DNA of 64,000 bases, from NCBI RefSeq assembly GCF_001422365.1, contig NZ_LMMT01000018.1, positions 1-64,000 of the forward strand, in the 5' to 3' direction. The position numbers were made by a program, and so were the translations under genes. Numbering within the stretch: position 1 is the stretch's first letter; each line of letters opens with the position of its first letter. The notes beneath the pieces were generated by a model. It ran no database searches. It was not told the origin of the DNA and saw nothing but the letters and a program-made list of their open reading frames with translations. The DNA is from Pseudorhodoferax sp. Leaf265. Its GTDB lineage: Bacteria; Pseudomonadota; Gammaproteobacteria; Burkholderiales; Burkholderiaceae_C. Below are positions 17,647 through 26,107 of this stretch, one piece after another.

Positions 17647-18657
17647 TCAAGGCACCAGGACGAGTTTTCCGAACACCTGGCCGCTTTCCAGCAGCCTGTG
17701 GGCCTGCGCGGCCTGCGCCAGCGGCAGGCTGGCGTGCAGGCGCGGCGCGATGCGCCCGCTGCCGACCAGCGGCAGCACATGGCGCGCCAGCGCCTGCGCC
17801 ATGCGGGCCTTCTCGGCGTGGGTCTGCGGGCGCATGGTGGACGCGTGCAGGCTCAGCTGGCGCTGCATCAGCGTCAGCAGTTCCACCGTGACGGCCGAAC
17901 CCTGCAGGAAGGACAGGCTCACATGCCGGCCGCCGAAGGCCATGGCCTGCAGGTTGCGGCGCACGTAGTCGCCGCCCACGATGTCCAGCACCACGTCCAC
18001 GCCGCAGCCCCCGGTGAAGTCCAGGCAGGCCTGGACGAAGTCCGTGGTGGGCCAGCAGACCGCCAGGTCGGCACCCAGGGCCCGCAACGCGGCGCAACGG
18101 GCCGCGTCGCTGGCGGTCGCGATGACGGTACAGCCGGCCGCGTGCGCCATCTGCACCGCCAGCGTGCCGATGCCGCCGGCCGCGCCGTGGATGAGCACGG
18201 TCTCGCCCATGGCCAGGCGGCCCAGCTCGAACAGGTTGTGCCAGACCGTGAACAGCCCCTCGGGCAGGGCCGCGGCCTCGGCGTCGGACAGCCGGGCCGG
18301 CACCGCGAACGTGTGCGCGGCCGGGGCCACGCACCAGGGCGCGTAGCCGCCGCCCGGCACCAGCGCCATGCGCCGCTGGCCCCGCAGCGCGGGATCGGTG
18401 CCCGTGCCGCAGGCGACGACCTCGCCGCAGACCTCCAGGCCCAGCACGTCGGTGGCGCCGGGCGCGGGCTTGGCGATGCCCTGGCGCTGCATGATGTCGG
18501 GCCGGTTGATGCCGGCGGCCAGCACGCGCAGCAGCAGCTCGCCGGCGCCGGGAACGGGCACCGGGCGCTCGGCCAGCGCCAGCACGCCGGCGTCGCCGGG
18601 TTCGCGGGCGACGATGGCCTGCATGGTGGATGGCAGCACGTCGGCCATGGCGTTCAT
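17647..18657 (-). CDS. NAD(P)H quinone oxidoreductase (zinc-free MDR, PIG3-like)
   Basis: The 336-residue medium-chain reductase has the GroES-like substrate domain with A-A-G-I-N-R-P-D-I-M-Q-R-Q-G and the nucleotide motif H-G-A-A-G-G-I-G-T. The zinc ligands of alcohol dehydrogenases are missing, as in quinone or crotonyl reductases. It would reduce a quinone or enone with NADPH. The start codon at 18657 overlaps the ATPase stop. Starts at 18648 or 18627 are alternatives. Confidence 0.88.
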   Translation of the reverse strand: MNAMADVLPSTMQAIVAREPGDAGVLALAERPVPVPGAGELLLRVLAAGINRPDIMQRQGIAKPAPGATDVLGLEVCGEVVACGTGTDPALRGQRRMALVPGGGYAPWCVAPAAHTFAVPARLSDAEAAALPEGLFTVWHNLFELGRLAMGETVLIHGAAGGIGTLAVQMAHAAGCTVIATASDAARCAALRALGADLAVCWPTTDFVQACLDFTGGCGVDVVLDIVGGDYVRRNLQAMAFGGRHVSLSFLQGSAVTVELLTLMQRQLSLHASTMRPQTHAEKARMAQALARHVLPLVGSGRIAPRLHASLPLAQAAQAHRLLESGQVFGKLVLVP

Positions 18658-19784
18658 GGCCGTGGACTGAAGACGCTCACGCCTTCGTGGGCCAGTGCCA
18701 GGCCGGCCACCGAACCCACCGGCCACTGCTGCATGGCCGCCAGGCCCGGGCTGCGCACGGTGAGGATCTGGCGCGCGGTCATCGGCAGGTCCACATCGAC
18801 GAAGGTGTTGATGTGGTCGCCCTGGAACACGTGGTGGACCACGGTGCCGCTCAGCACCGATGCGGGGTGCAGGTTCTCCATGCGCAGGTGCTCGGGCCGC
18901 ACGTAGACGTCCAGCCGCTCGCCCTCGTGCGAGGCGTCCACCAGCCGGTCCTGCGACAGGCGGATCAGGCCCGAGCCCAGGCGCAGCTGCACATCGCCCG
19001 CGCTCTGGCCGTGGTAGTGGGCCGGCAAGATGTTCACGTCGCCCAGGAAGGACGCGACGAAGGGGTCCTGCGGGTTCTGGTAGAGCTCGGCCGGTGGCGC
19101 GATCTGGCGGATCACGCCGCCCGACATCACCGCGATGCGGTCGGACATGGCCAGCGCCTCGCCCTGGTCGTGCGTGACGAACACCGTGGTCAGGCCCAGG
19201 CGGCGCTGGATCTCGCGGATCTCCACCTGCATGGAGCCGCGCAGGCTCTTGTCCAGGGCCGAGAAGGGCTCGTCGAGCAGCAGCACCTTGGGCTGGATCA
19301 CGAGCGCGCGGGCCAGCGCCACGCGTTGCTGCTGGCCGCCCGAGAGTTCGCGCGGCTTGCGGTGGCCCAGGCCGTCGAGCTTGACCATGGCCATGGCGTC
19401 GCGCACACGCCGGGCCGCCTCGTCCTGGGGCACGCCCTGCATGCGCAGGCCATAACCGATGTTGCGCTCCACCGTCATGTGCGGGAACAGCGCGTAGTTC
19501 TGGAACACCAGGCCGATCTGGCGCTTGTGCGGCGGCTCGCTGGTCACGGGCCGGCCGTCGATGAAGACCTCGCCGCGGTCGGCCTCGGCGAAGCCGGCGA
19601 TCAGGTTCAGCAGCGTGGTCTTGCCGCAGCCGGACGGGCCCAGCAGGGTCAGGAATTCACCGCGCCGGATCTTCAGCGAGACCTCGTGCAGCACGGTCTG
19701 GTCGCGGTACTTCTTGACCACGCCTTCGAGGCTGACGGCCGTGTCGGCCGCGGCCGGGCCGGGCTCGGATGGGACTGGATGCAT
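18654..19784 (-). CDS. PotA-like ABC transporter ATPase without local permeases
   Basis: The 376-residue ATPase of the polyamine/iron/thiamine importer group has Walker A G-P-S-G-C-G-K-T-T, Q-loop V-F-Q-N-Y-A-L-F-P-H-M-T, signature L-S-G-G-Q-Q-Q-R and Walker B L-L-L-D-E-P, followed by a TOBE domain (about 290-370). No permease or binding-protein gene is adjacent. The PotD/PotB/PotC-like genes at 26108-28851 lack an ATPase, so the two sets probably form one importer. It leads the operon that continues with the quinone reductase, GST, AroQ-like and GhrA-like genes. Confidence 0.9.
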   Translation of the reverse strand: MHPVPSEPGPAAADTAVSLEGVVKKYRDQTVLHEVSLKIRRGEFLTLLGPSGCGKTTLLNLIAGFAEADRGEVFIDGRPVTSEPPHKRQIGLVFQNYALFPHMTVERNIGYGLRMQGVPQDEAARRVRDAMAMVKLDGLGHRKPRELSGGQQQRVALARALVIQPKVLLLDEPFSALDKSLRGSMQVEIREIQRRLGLTTVFVTHDQGEALAMSDRIAVMSGGVIRQIAPPAELYQNPQDPFVASFLGDVNILPAHYHGQSAGDVQLRLGSGLIRLSQDRLVDASHEGERLDVYVRPEHLRMENLHPASVLSGTVVHHVFQGDHINTFVDVDLPMTARQILTVRSPGLAAMQQWPVGSVAGLALAHEGVSVFSPRP

Positions 19785-19836
19785 GCCGGGCACGATAAGC
19801 CAATCGGCCGCTTGCGGGCCTTTGCAGAAATTGAGG

Positions 19837-19851
19837 CCGCCCCTCGGAAAA
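19837..19851. promoter_or_regulatory. CTCGGAAAA motif in divergent ATPase/monooxygenase gap
   Basis: CCGCCCCTCGGAAAA here nearly repeats at 25952-25967 in front of the binding-protein gene, and TTGAGGC lies next to both. It is a possible shared operator for the two halves of the transporter, and this is inference. The whole 19785-20049 gap has no gene. Confidence 0.3.
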
Positions 19852-20049
19852 AACGAAACAGACGCCTTCTCCCCAGGCCGCGGTGCACCCCCGGATGCAG
19901 GCGGCGCCGCTTCGCTTTTTCCTAAGCCTTGCGTCTGAAAAACGTGGTTCTCAAACGCAGCCCGCTTCATCAGACTCGGCCCCCATCGGTGTCTGGCGCC
20001 GGCTCGCCCGGCCGAAGCCACCAGCGTCGATGCTTCTGAGGAATACCAA

Positions 20050-21300
20050 ATGTCAGTGGAGAAAATCAATACCCTGGTGGTCGGCGCAGGCCAGGCCGGC
20101 ATCGCGATGAGCGAGCACCTGGCCGCCATGGGTGTGCCGCACCTCGTGCTGGAGCGCAAGCGCATCGCGGAGCGCTGGCGCTCGGAGCGCTGGGATTCGC
20201 TGGTGGCCAACGGCCCGGCCTGGCACGACCGTTTTCCGGGCCTGAAGTTCGAGGGCGTGTCGCCCGAGGCCTTTCCGCCCAAGGAGCGCATGGCCCAGTA
20301 CTTCGAGGACTATGCGGCCATGCTCAAGGCACCCGTGCGCACCGGCGTGGAGGTGTTGCAGGTCGAGCGCCACAGCGGCCGCCCGGGTTTCAAGGTGAGC
20401 ACCTCCGAAGGCGTGATCGAGGCCATGAACGTAGTGGCCGCCACCGGCCCGTTCCAGGTGCCGTCCTATCCCGCCATCGTGCCGGCCGACGCGCCCGTCG
20501 CGCAGCTGCATTCCTCGGCCTACAAGAACCCCGGCCAGCTGGCCGACGGCGCGGTGCTGGTCGTGGGCGCCGGCGCCTCGGGCTCGCAGATCGCCGAGGA
20601 GCTGCGCCAGGCCGGCCGCAAGGTCTACCTGTCGGTCGGAGAACACTACCGCCCGCCGCGCTCCTACCGTGGCCGCGACTACTGCTGGTGGCTGGGCGCG
20701 CTCGGTCTGTGGGACGAGGTGCGCATCAAGCCCAAGAAGAAGCACGTCGCCTTCGCCGTGAGCGGCTACGAGGGCGGCCGGACGGTGGACTTCCGGCGCC
20801 TGGCGCATGCCGGCATCGAACTGGTGGGCCTGACCCAGTCGTACGAGAACGGCGTGATGCGTTTCGCAGAAGGTTTGGCGAAGAACGTGGCCGAGGGCGA
20901 CCAGGCCTACTTCGACGTGCTGCGCGACGCCGATGCCTACATCGCCGAGAACGGCCTGCCGCTACCGCCCGAGCCCGAGGCCTGGGAGCTGCTGGCCGAC
21001 CCGCCCTGCCTGACCGAGCCCATCCTGAGCCTGGACCTGCAACAGGCCGGCATCACCACGGTGCTGTGGGCCACGGGCTTCCAGTTCGACTTCAGCTGGC
21101 TCAAGGTCAATGCCTTCCACGAGAACGGCGAGCCGTACCACAAGCGCGGCATCTCGGCGGAAAGCGGCATCTACTTCCTGGGGCTGCCGAACCTCGTGAA
21201 CCGCGCCTCGTCGTTCATCTACGGCGTCTGGCACGACGCCAAGTACATCGCCGACCACATTCTTCTGCAGCAGGGCTATCTGTCCTACGAGAAGAGCTGA
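20050..21300 (+). CDS. FAD/NAD(P)-binding monooxygenase-like flavoprotein
   Basis: The 416-residue flavoprotein has two dinucleotide folds: G-A-G-Q-A-G near residue 11 for FAD and V-V-G-A-G-A-S-G-S near 175 for NADPH, with A-T-G motifs between and A-T-G-F-Q-F-D near the end. This is the class B flavin monooxygenase/CzcO-like family. It could hydroxylate or oxidise an amine, sulfide or ketone. It is divergent from the PotA-like ATPase and is followed by a strong terminator. Substrate is unknown. Confidence 0.85.
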   Translation: MSVEKINTLVVGAGQAGIAMSEHLAAMGVPHLVLERKRIAERWRSERWDSLVANGPAWHDRFPGLKFEGVSPEAFPPKERMAQYFEDYAAMLKAPVRTGVEVLQVERHSGRPGFKVSTSEGVIEAMNVVAATGPFQVPSYPAIVPADAPVAQLHSSAYKNPGQLADGAVLVVGAGASGSQIAEELRQAGRKVYLSVGEHYRPPRSYRGRDYCWWLGALGLWDEVRIKPKKKHVAFAVSGYEGGRTVDFRRLAHAGIELVGLTQSYENGVMRFAEGLAKNVAEGDQAYFDVLRDADAYIAENGLPLPPEPEAWELLADPPCLTEPILSLDLQQAGITTVLWATGFQFDFSWLKVNAFHENGEPYHKRGISAESGIYFLGLPNLVNRASSFIYGVWHDAKYIADHILLQQGYLSYEKS

Positions 21301-21322
21301 TCGCGCCGCAGGCGTGCGGCAG

Positions 21323-21357
21323 GGGCCGCCGGATCGCGACGATCCGGCGGCCCTTTT
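21323..21357 (+). terminator. Intrinsic terminator after the flavin monooxygenase
   Basis: A perfect 14-base-pair stem (GGGCCGCCGGATCG facing CGATCCGGCGGCCC) with a three-base loop is followed by TTTT and, after CA, a T run. It sits only about 25 bases before the next coding sequence, so it limits read-through into the hydroxyacid oxidase gene. Confidence 0.85.
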
Positions 21358-21381
21358 CATTTTTTTCAGGAGAGCGAGCCC

Positions 21382-22524
21382 ATGCCCGAGATCACCTGCA
21401 TCGAGGACCTGCGCGTCCTGGCCAGGAAGCGCGTGCCGCGCATGTTCTACGACTACGTGGACACCGGTTCGTGGACCGAATACACCTACCGCAAGAACGA
21501 GGCAGACCTGCGCAGCATCGAGTTCCGCCAGCGCGTGGCCGTCGACATCACCGAGCGGAGCACCGCCAGCACCATGGTGGGCCAGCCGGTGCGCATGCCG
21601 GTGGCCATCGCACCGACCGGACTCACGGGCATGCAGCATGCCGACGGCGAGATCCTGGCCGCGCGCGCGGCACAGCGCTTCGGCATCCCGTTCACGCTGT
21701 CGACCATGAGCATCTGCCCGATCGAGGCCGTGGCCGAGGCCACGGGGCGCCACCCGTTCTGGTTCCAGCTCTACGTGCTGCGCGACCGCAGCTTCGTCGA
21801 AGGCCTGATCGACCGGGCGCGCGCCGCCGGTTGCTCGGCCCTCGTCGTGACCATGGACCTGCAGGTCTTCGGCCAACGCCACAAGGACAAGAAGAACGGC
21901 CTGTCCACGCCACCCAGGCCGACGCTGCGCAACCTCGTCGACCTGGCCGGCAAGCCACGCTGGTGCTGGAACATGCTGGGCACGCGGCACCGGCACTTCG
22001 GCAACATCGTCGGCCACGCCAAGGGCGTGGAGAACATCGGCTCGCTGGTGGAGTGGACGCGCGAGCAGTTCGACCCGCGACTGTCGTGGCAGGACGTGGA
22101 ATGGATCAAGCAACGCTGGGGCGGCAAGCTCATCGTCAAGGGCATCCAGGAGCCCGAGGACGCGCGGCTGGCCGTGGCCGCCGGTGCCGACGCCATCGTG
22201 GTCTCCAACCACGGCGGACGCCAGCTGGACGGCGCCTCCTCGTCCATCGCCATGCTGCCGCACATCGTCGAGGCCGTCGGCGCGCAGGTGGAGGTGCACA
22301 TGGACGGCGGCATCCGCTCGGGCCAGGACGTGCTCAAGGCCATCGCGCTCGGCGCGCGCGGCACCTACATCGGCCGCGCCATGCTGTACGGCCTGGGTGC
22401 GCTGGGCGAGGCCGGTGTCGCCAAGGCGCTGGAGATCCTCCACACCGAACTCGATCTGTCGATGGCCTTCTGCGGCCGCACCGACATCCGCGCCGTGGAC
22501 CGCAGCATCCTGCGGCTCGGTTGA
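21382..22524 (+). CDS. FMN-dependent alpha-hydroxyacid oxidase/dehydrogenase (LldD-like)
   Basis: The 380-residue TIM-barrel flavoenzyme is of the L-lactate dehydrogenase/glycolate oxidase family. Visible motifs are Y-D-Y-V-D-T-G, A-P-T-G-L-T-G, the catalytic region V-S-N-H-G-G-R-Q-L-D with its base His, and D-G-G-I-R-S-G-Q-D for FMN phosphate. It oxidises an L-2-hydroxy acid to the 2-oxo acid. It could work with the GhrA-like dehydrogenase on the same type of intermediate. AGGAGAG precedes the start. The exact acid is unknown. Confidence 0.88.
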   Translation: MPEITCIEDLRVLARKRVPRMFYDYVDTGSWTEYTYRKNEADLRSIEFRQRVAVDITERSTASTMVGQPVRMPVAIAPTGLTGMQHADGEILAARAAQRFGIPFTLSTMSICPIEAVAEATGRHPFWFQLYVLRDRSFVEGLIDRARAAGCSALVVTMDLQVFGQRHKDKKNGLSTPPRPTLRNLVDLAGKPRWCWNMLGTRHRHFGNIVGHAKGVENIGSLVEWTREQFDPRLSWQDVEWIKQRWGGKLIVKGIQEPEDARLAVAAGADAIVVSNHGGRQLDGASSSIAMLPHIVEAVGAQVEVHMDGGIRSGQDVLKAIALGARGTYIGRAMLYGLGALGEAGVAKALEILHTELDLSMAFCGRTDIRAVDRSILRLG

Positions 22525-23697
22525 TCAGCGGCAGAGGTGGTCGACGAGGCCGGCCAGCATGCGGTCGCAGGCCTGCAGCTGCGACAGCTCGACATACTCG
22601 TCGGCCTTGTGCGCCACCGTGATGCTGCCGGGGCCGCAGACCAGCACGGTCGTCTGCTGCCAGCTCTGCTGGAACAGGCCGCCCTCGCTGCCGTAGTCGA
22701 CCCGGGTGGTGGGCGTGCCGGCGGGCAGCAGCGCGCGCAGCAGGCCGACGGCCGGCGCGTCCTCCGGCGTGGCCAGGCTGGGGTAGCTGTTGCGCAGCGT
22801 GACCTCGGGCAGCGGCGCGTCGGCATGCTGGGCCTCGCGCTGCACGCGCGCGGCCAGGCGCTGCAGGATGCGCTCGAGGATCTGCGCGGGCTGGTCCTGC
22901 GCGACGTTGCGGATCTCGAAGCTGAGCTCGCATTCGCTGGGCACGATGTTCAGCGCGCGTCCGCCCGCGATGGTGCCCACGTGCACGGTGGAGTACGGCA
23001 CGCCGTAGCCTTCCTCGCGCGGGCCGGTCGCGGCCAGTTCGCGCTGCACCTCGCGCGCCGAGGCCACGAGGTCGCTGGCCATGTGGATGGCGTTGACGAA
23101 CTGCGGCGCCAGGCCCGAATGGCCGGCCTGGCCGCAGCAGACCGCGCGGTAGGCGGCCTTGCCCTTGTGGCCGGTGCCGATGCGCATCAGCGTGGGCTCG
23201 CCGACGATGCACAGCGTGGGCGCGGGCAGATGGCCTTCGAGCCGGCGCAGCAGGTGGCGCACGCCGACGCAGCCGATCTCCTCGTCGAAGGACAGTGCCA
23301 GCTGCAGCGGGCGTTGCAGAGGCCGGCCGGCCGCCGCCACCATCGCCATGACCGCGCAGGCGACGAAGCCCTTCATGTCGGCCGTGCCGCGCCCGTAGAT
23401 GCGGCCGTCCCGGTGCGTGGCCTCGAAGGGTGGCGAGGTCCAGGGCTGGCCTTCCACGGGCACCACGTCGGTGTGGCCGGACAGCAGCACGCCCGGCACG
23501 CCCTCGGGGCCGACCGAGGCGAACAGGTTGGTGCGGCGCGGGTCCTCGGGATCCGGCGCGCGCGTGGAGGCGATGCCGGCTGCGGCCAGGATGTCCTGCA
23601 CCGTGGCGATGAGCCCGTCGTTGGGCTGCAGCGAGACCGAGGGAAAGGCGATCAACGTCTCCAACAGGGCGACGCTGGCAGAGGCGGCAGGGGTCAT
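22525..23697 (-). CDS. M20 deacylase, acetylornithine deacetylase (ArgE)-like
   Basis: The 390-residue metallohydrolase has the M20 pattern: S-G-H-T-D-V-V-P-V-E, G-R-G-T-A-D-M-K-G, catalytic Glu in S-F-D-E-E-I-G and the late H-K-A-D-E-Y. It would remove an acyl group from an amino acid or similar amide. It ends directly against the convergent hydroxyacid oxidase stop and overlaps the LysR gene by ATGA. Because it lies in a catabolic block, a role other than arginine synthesis is likely. Confidence 0.88.
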   Translation of the reverse strand: MTPAASASVALLETLIAFPSVSLQPNDGLIATVQDILAAAGIASTRAPDPEDPRRTNLFASVGPEGVPGVLLSGHTDVVPVEGQPWTSPPFEATHRDGRIYGRGTADMKGFVACAVMAMVAAAGRPLQRPLQLALSFDEEIGCVGVRHLLRRLEGHLPAPTLCIVGEPTLMRIGTGHKGKAAYRAVCCGQAGHSGLAPQFVNAIHMASDLVASAREVQRELAATGPREEGYGVPYSTVHVGTIAGGRALNIVPSECELSFEIRNVAQDQPAQILERILQRLAARVQREAQHADAPLPEVTLRNSYPSLATPEDAPAVGLLRALLPAGTPTTRVDYGSEGGLFQQSWQQTTVLVCGPGSITVAHKADEYVELSQLQACDRMLAGLVDHLCR

Positions 23698-24668
23698 GGC
23701 TGTTGCGCCGCTGGCGCTACCAGATGGGGGTCGAAGAAGCTGGCCGCGCTCATGCCCGGGATGTACTGGTCGGAGATGTAGGCGCGGCAGCGGTCCATGA
23801 AGGCCTGGGTCAGCCGGGACTGCTTCACGGGCTTGTACGTCGCCAGCCCCAGCAGCATGGGCCGGTGCTTGCCGGCCAGGCGCAGGCGCACCAGGCGCTT
23901 GCCGTCCAGCGACAGGTTGGACTTGGGCCGCACGTTGAACAGCGCATAGCCGATGCCGTTGGCCGCCATGGAGCGCACCACCTCTTCCGAGCGCGAGCGC
24001 GCCACGATGTTGGGCGTCACGCCGGCGCTGGCGAACAGCGAGGTGAAGTAGTCCCGGCTCATGGGCAGGTCCAGCAGCACGAAGGGTTGCGGCGCGAGTT
24101 CCTCGAAGGTGACGGCCTTCTGCTGCGCCAGCGGATGCAGCTCGCTCACGAGCACGTAGGGCGGCAGCGTGGCCAGGCTCTCGAAGGCGATGTCGTCGTC
24201 CAGCCGCAGGTCGTAGGTCAGGGCCAGGTCGATCTCGAGCGCACGCAGCTTGTGCATGAGGACTTCCTGGTCGCCCTCCACCATCTGCATCTCGACCTTC
24301 TCGAACGCGCGCGCGAAGCCGAAGATGACCTCCGGCGCGATCATGGCCGTCAGCGACTGGAAGCTGCCCACGCGCAGCGCGCCCTGCATCACGTCGCCGG
24401 AGTCCGACGCGATCTCGTACAGGCGCGAGGAGCGTTCGAGCACGTCCTGGCACTGGTTCAACACCAGGGTGCCGATGGCCGTCAGCCCCAGCCCCTTGGA
24501 GGGATGGCGCACGAACAGCTGCACGCTGAGTTCGCTCTCGATGTGGGCGATGGCCGCGGAGATCGAGGGCGACGAGATGTGGATCTGCGCGGAGGCCGCG
24601 GCGATGCTGCCGTGCTTGGCCGTCGCGACGAAGTACTCCATCTGGCGCAGGGAAACGCGGTTGAGCAT
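23694..24668 (-). CDS. LysR-family regulator of the catabolic cluster
   Basis: The 324-residue LysR protein has an N-terminal HTH (L-R-Q-M-E-Y-F-V-A-T-A-K-H-G-S-I-A-A-A) and an effector domain with F-E-K-V-E-M-Q-M-V-E-G. It is the only regulator between the two transporter halves, and its gene overlaps that of the ArgE-like hydrolase, so it is the best candidate to control the 15.6-30.5 kb region. Its ligand is unknown. Confidence 0.88.
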   Translation of the reverse strand: MLNRVSLRQMEYFVATAKHGSIAAASAQIHISSPSISAAIAHIESELSVQLFVRHPSKGLGLTAIGTLVLNQCQDVLERSSRLYEIASDSGDVMQGALRVGSFQSLTAMIAPEVIFGFARAFEKVEMQMVEGDQEVLMHKLRALEIDLALTYDLRLDDDIAFESLATLPPYVLVSELHPLAQQKAVTFEELAPQPFVLLDLPMSRDYFTSLFASAGVTPNIVARSRSEEVVRSMAANGIGYALFNVRPKSNLSLDGKRLVRLRLAGKHRPMLLGLATYKPVKQSRLTQAFMDRCRAYISDQYIPGMSAASFFDPHLVAPAAQQP

Positions 24669-24733
24669 GTCGGTACAGAAGGGCGCGTCGGGGCGGCGCG
24701 GGATGGCAACGGGCCAGTGTAGCGACGCGCTTC

Positions 24734-25405
24734 TCAGAGGTCTCCCGGCACGCCAAAGCTGGGCGCGGCGCGCGGGTCCAGCGCACGCGTGATGTAGGCC
24801 GGCATCTGCGGCTCGTAGAGCTTCCAGGTGGCGTACAGCGCCTGCACCGGGTCGGCCTCGACCCAGTCCAGCCGCAGGTCGACGACGGGCCAGCTCTGTG
24901 CGCCATAGACCAGCAGGCCGGCCGAATGCACGGGCCCTTCCTCGCCACCGGCCGCCTGGCCGGCCAGCATGGCCTGCATCAGGCGCTCGGCCAGCCCACC
25001 CCCGGCCTGCTCGAACGCGACGAGCATGGCCGCCGGCACCTCGTGGCTGCGCAGCATGTTGCCGGCGCAGGCCGCATGCGTGCCGACCGCGCTTGCCAGC
25101 GTGCCCAGCGCGTTGGCCCCCGTGAACACCACCGGCGGGTGGTGCGCGTCGATCGCCATGAGCTGGCGGTAGTCGATGAAGGGGCGCTGCCGCAGCGCGG
25201 CCACGGCCTGCTCGGGCGTCTTGCCGGCGGCCATCAGATCGAGCAGCAGCGGGCCCAGTTCGGGATCGGTGATGTTCTGGCTGGCGGCCGCGCCCACGCC
25301 CTGGCGGCCGCGCACGCAGCGCGCCGCCACGGCGGGCGAGGACGAGGCCACGGCCGCACCGAACTGCCCGGTGGCGGGGCAGCGCGCAACGATGGAGAAG
25401 GTCAT
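24734..25405 (-). CDS. DUF1028 Ntn-hydrolase-like protein
   Basis: The 223-residue protein begins M-T-F-S-I-V-A-R-C-P-A-T-G-Q-F-G-A-A-V-A-S-S and continues with G-A-A-A-S-Q-N and N-M-L-R-S, the DUF1028 signature. The family is classed with Ntn-hydrolases and is often found near RidA and amide-hydrolysing enzymes; its activity is not established. An in-frame TTG at 25414 is possible, but ATG 25405 fits the conserved start. It lies a few bases after the RidA gene. Confidence 0.85.
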   Translation of the reverse strand: MTFSIVARCPATGQFGAAVASSSPAVAARCVRGRQGVGAAASQNITDPELGPLLLDLMAAGKTPEQAVAALRQRPFIDYRQLMAIDAHHPPVVFTGANALGTLASAVGTHAACAGNMLRSHEVPAAMLVAFEQAGGGLAERLMQAMLAGQAAGGEEGPVHSAGLLVYGAQSWPVVDLRLDWVEADPVQALYATWKLYEPQMPAYITRALDPRAAPSFGVPGDL

Positions 25406-25410
25406 GGCGC

Positions 25411-25824
25411 TCAATCAGGAATGACGGCCGTTGCGTCGATCTCCACCAGCCACTCGGGCCTGGCCAGGGCCGAGACCACGATGCCGGTGGACACCGGGAA
25501 CACGCCCTTGAGCCAGCGGCCGACCACGAGGTAGACGGCTTCGCGGTAGCGCGGGTCGATGAGGTAGATGGTGATCTTGCAGATGTCCTGCAGCTCGCCG
25601 CCGGCTTCCTTGAGCAGCATGGCGATGTTGGCCATGGCCTGCTCGGCCTGCCCGGCCACATCGCCGATGCACACGCTCTCGGAGGTGTCCAGGTTCTGGC
25701 CGATCTGCCCGCGCAGGAACACGGTGCTGCCCCGCGCGACGACGGCCTGGCAGAGGTCGTTGTCCAGCTTCTGCTCGGGGTAGGTGAGCTTGGTGTTGAA
25801 CGGGCGGATGCGGGTGTGCTTCAT
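25411..25824 (-). CDS. RidA family deaminase
   Basis: The 137-residue protein has the YjgF/YER057c/UK114 fold: I-R-P-F-N-T-K-L, an R-G-Q-I-G-Q block, Q-A-E-Q-A-M-A-N-I and V-S-A-L-A-R-P-E-W-L-V-E-I at the end with the substrate-binding Arg and Glu. RidA proteins hydrolyse reactive enamines and imines made by PLP enzymes or amine oxidation. The N-terminus is slightly extended relative to E. coli RidA. It is the first gene of the minus-strand ridA-DUF1028 pair, which the LysR and ArgE-like genes follow. Confidence 0.88.
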   Translation of the reverse strand: MKHTRIRPFNTKLTYPEQKLDNDLCQAVVARGSTVFLRGQIGQNLDTSESVCIGDVAGQAEQAMANIAMLLKEAGGELQDICKITIYLIDPRYREAVYLVVGRWLKGVFPVSTGIVVSALARPEWLVEIDATAVIPD

Positions 25825-25930
25825 GGTCGGCTGCAGGGCTGGTGACGGAAGACGCCGATGGCGTCGAAAACGGCATGGTCATCGCTGCCTGCCCTTGGCG
25901 CCATTTGTTTTTTCCGGCCGCCCGTTTAGG

Positions 25931-25969
25931 AATTTCCGAGCGGTGTGCGCGCCGCCCCCTCGGAAAATT
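25931..25969. promoter_or_regulatory. Inverted repeat upstream of PotD-like gene
   Basis: AATTTCCGAG (25931-25940) faces CTCGGAAAATT (25959-25969) with one extra A. The right arm belongs to the CTCGGAAAA motif shared with the 19837 site. It lies in the 283-base divergent gap between the RidA gene and the binding-protein gene, which otherwise holds nothing I can name. Confidence 0.35.
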
Positions 25970-26107
25970 TGAGGCACCTCTACGTAAAAGGCGACTTGGC
26001 CGAGCGCGCCGGCATTCCCATGATCCGGTCCGTGATGCGGGGACCGCTGCGGTCCCCAGGCATTCCAGTACCGGCAGATGTTCAACTTTTTCGATTGAGG
26101 TCAATCC

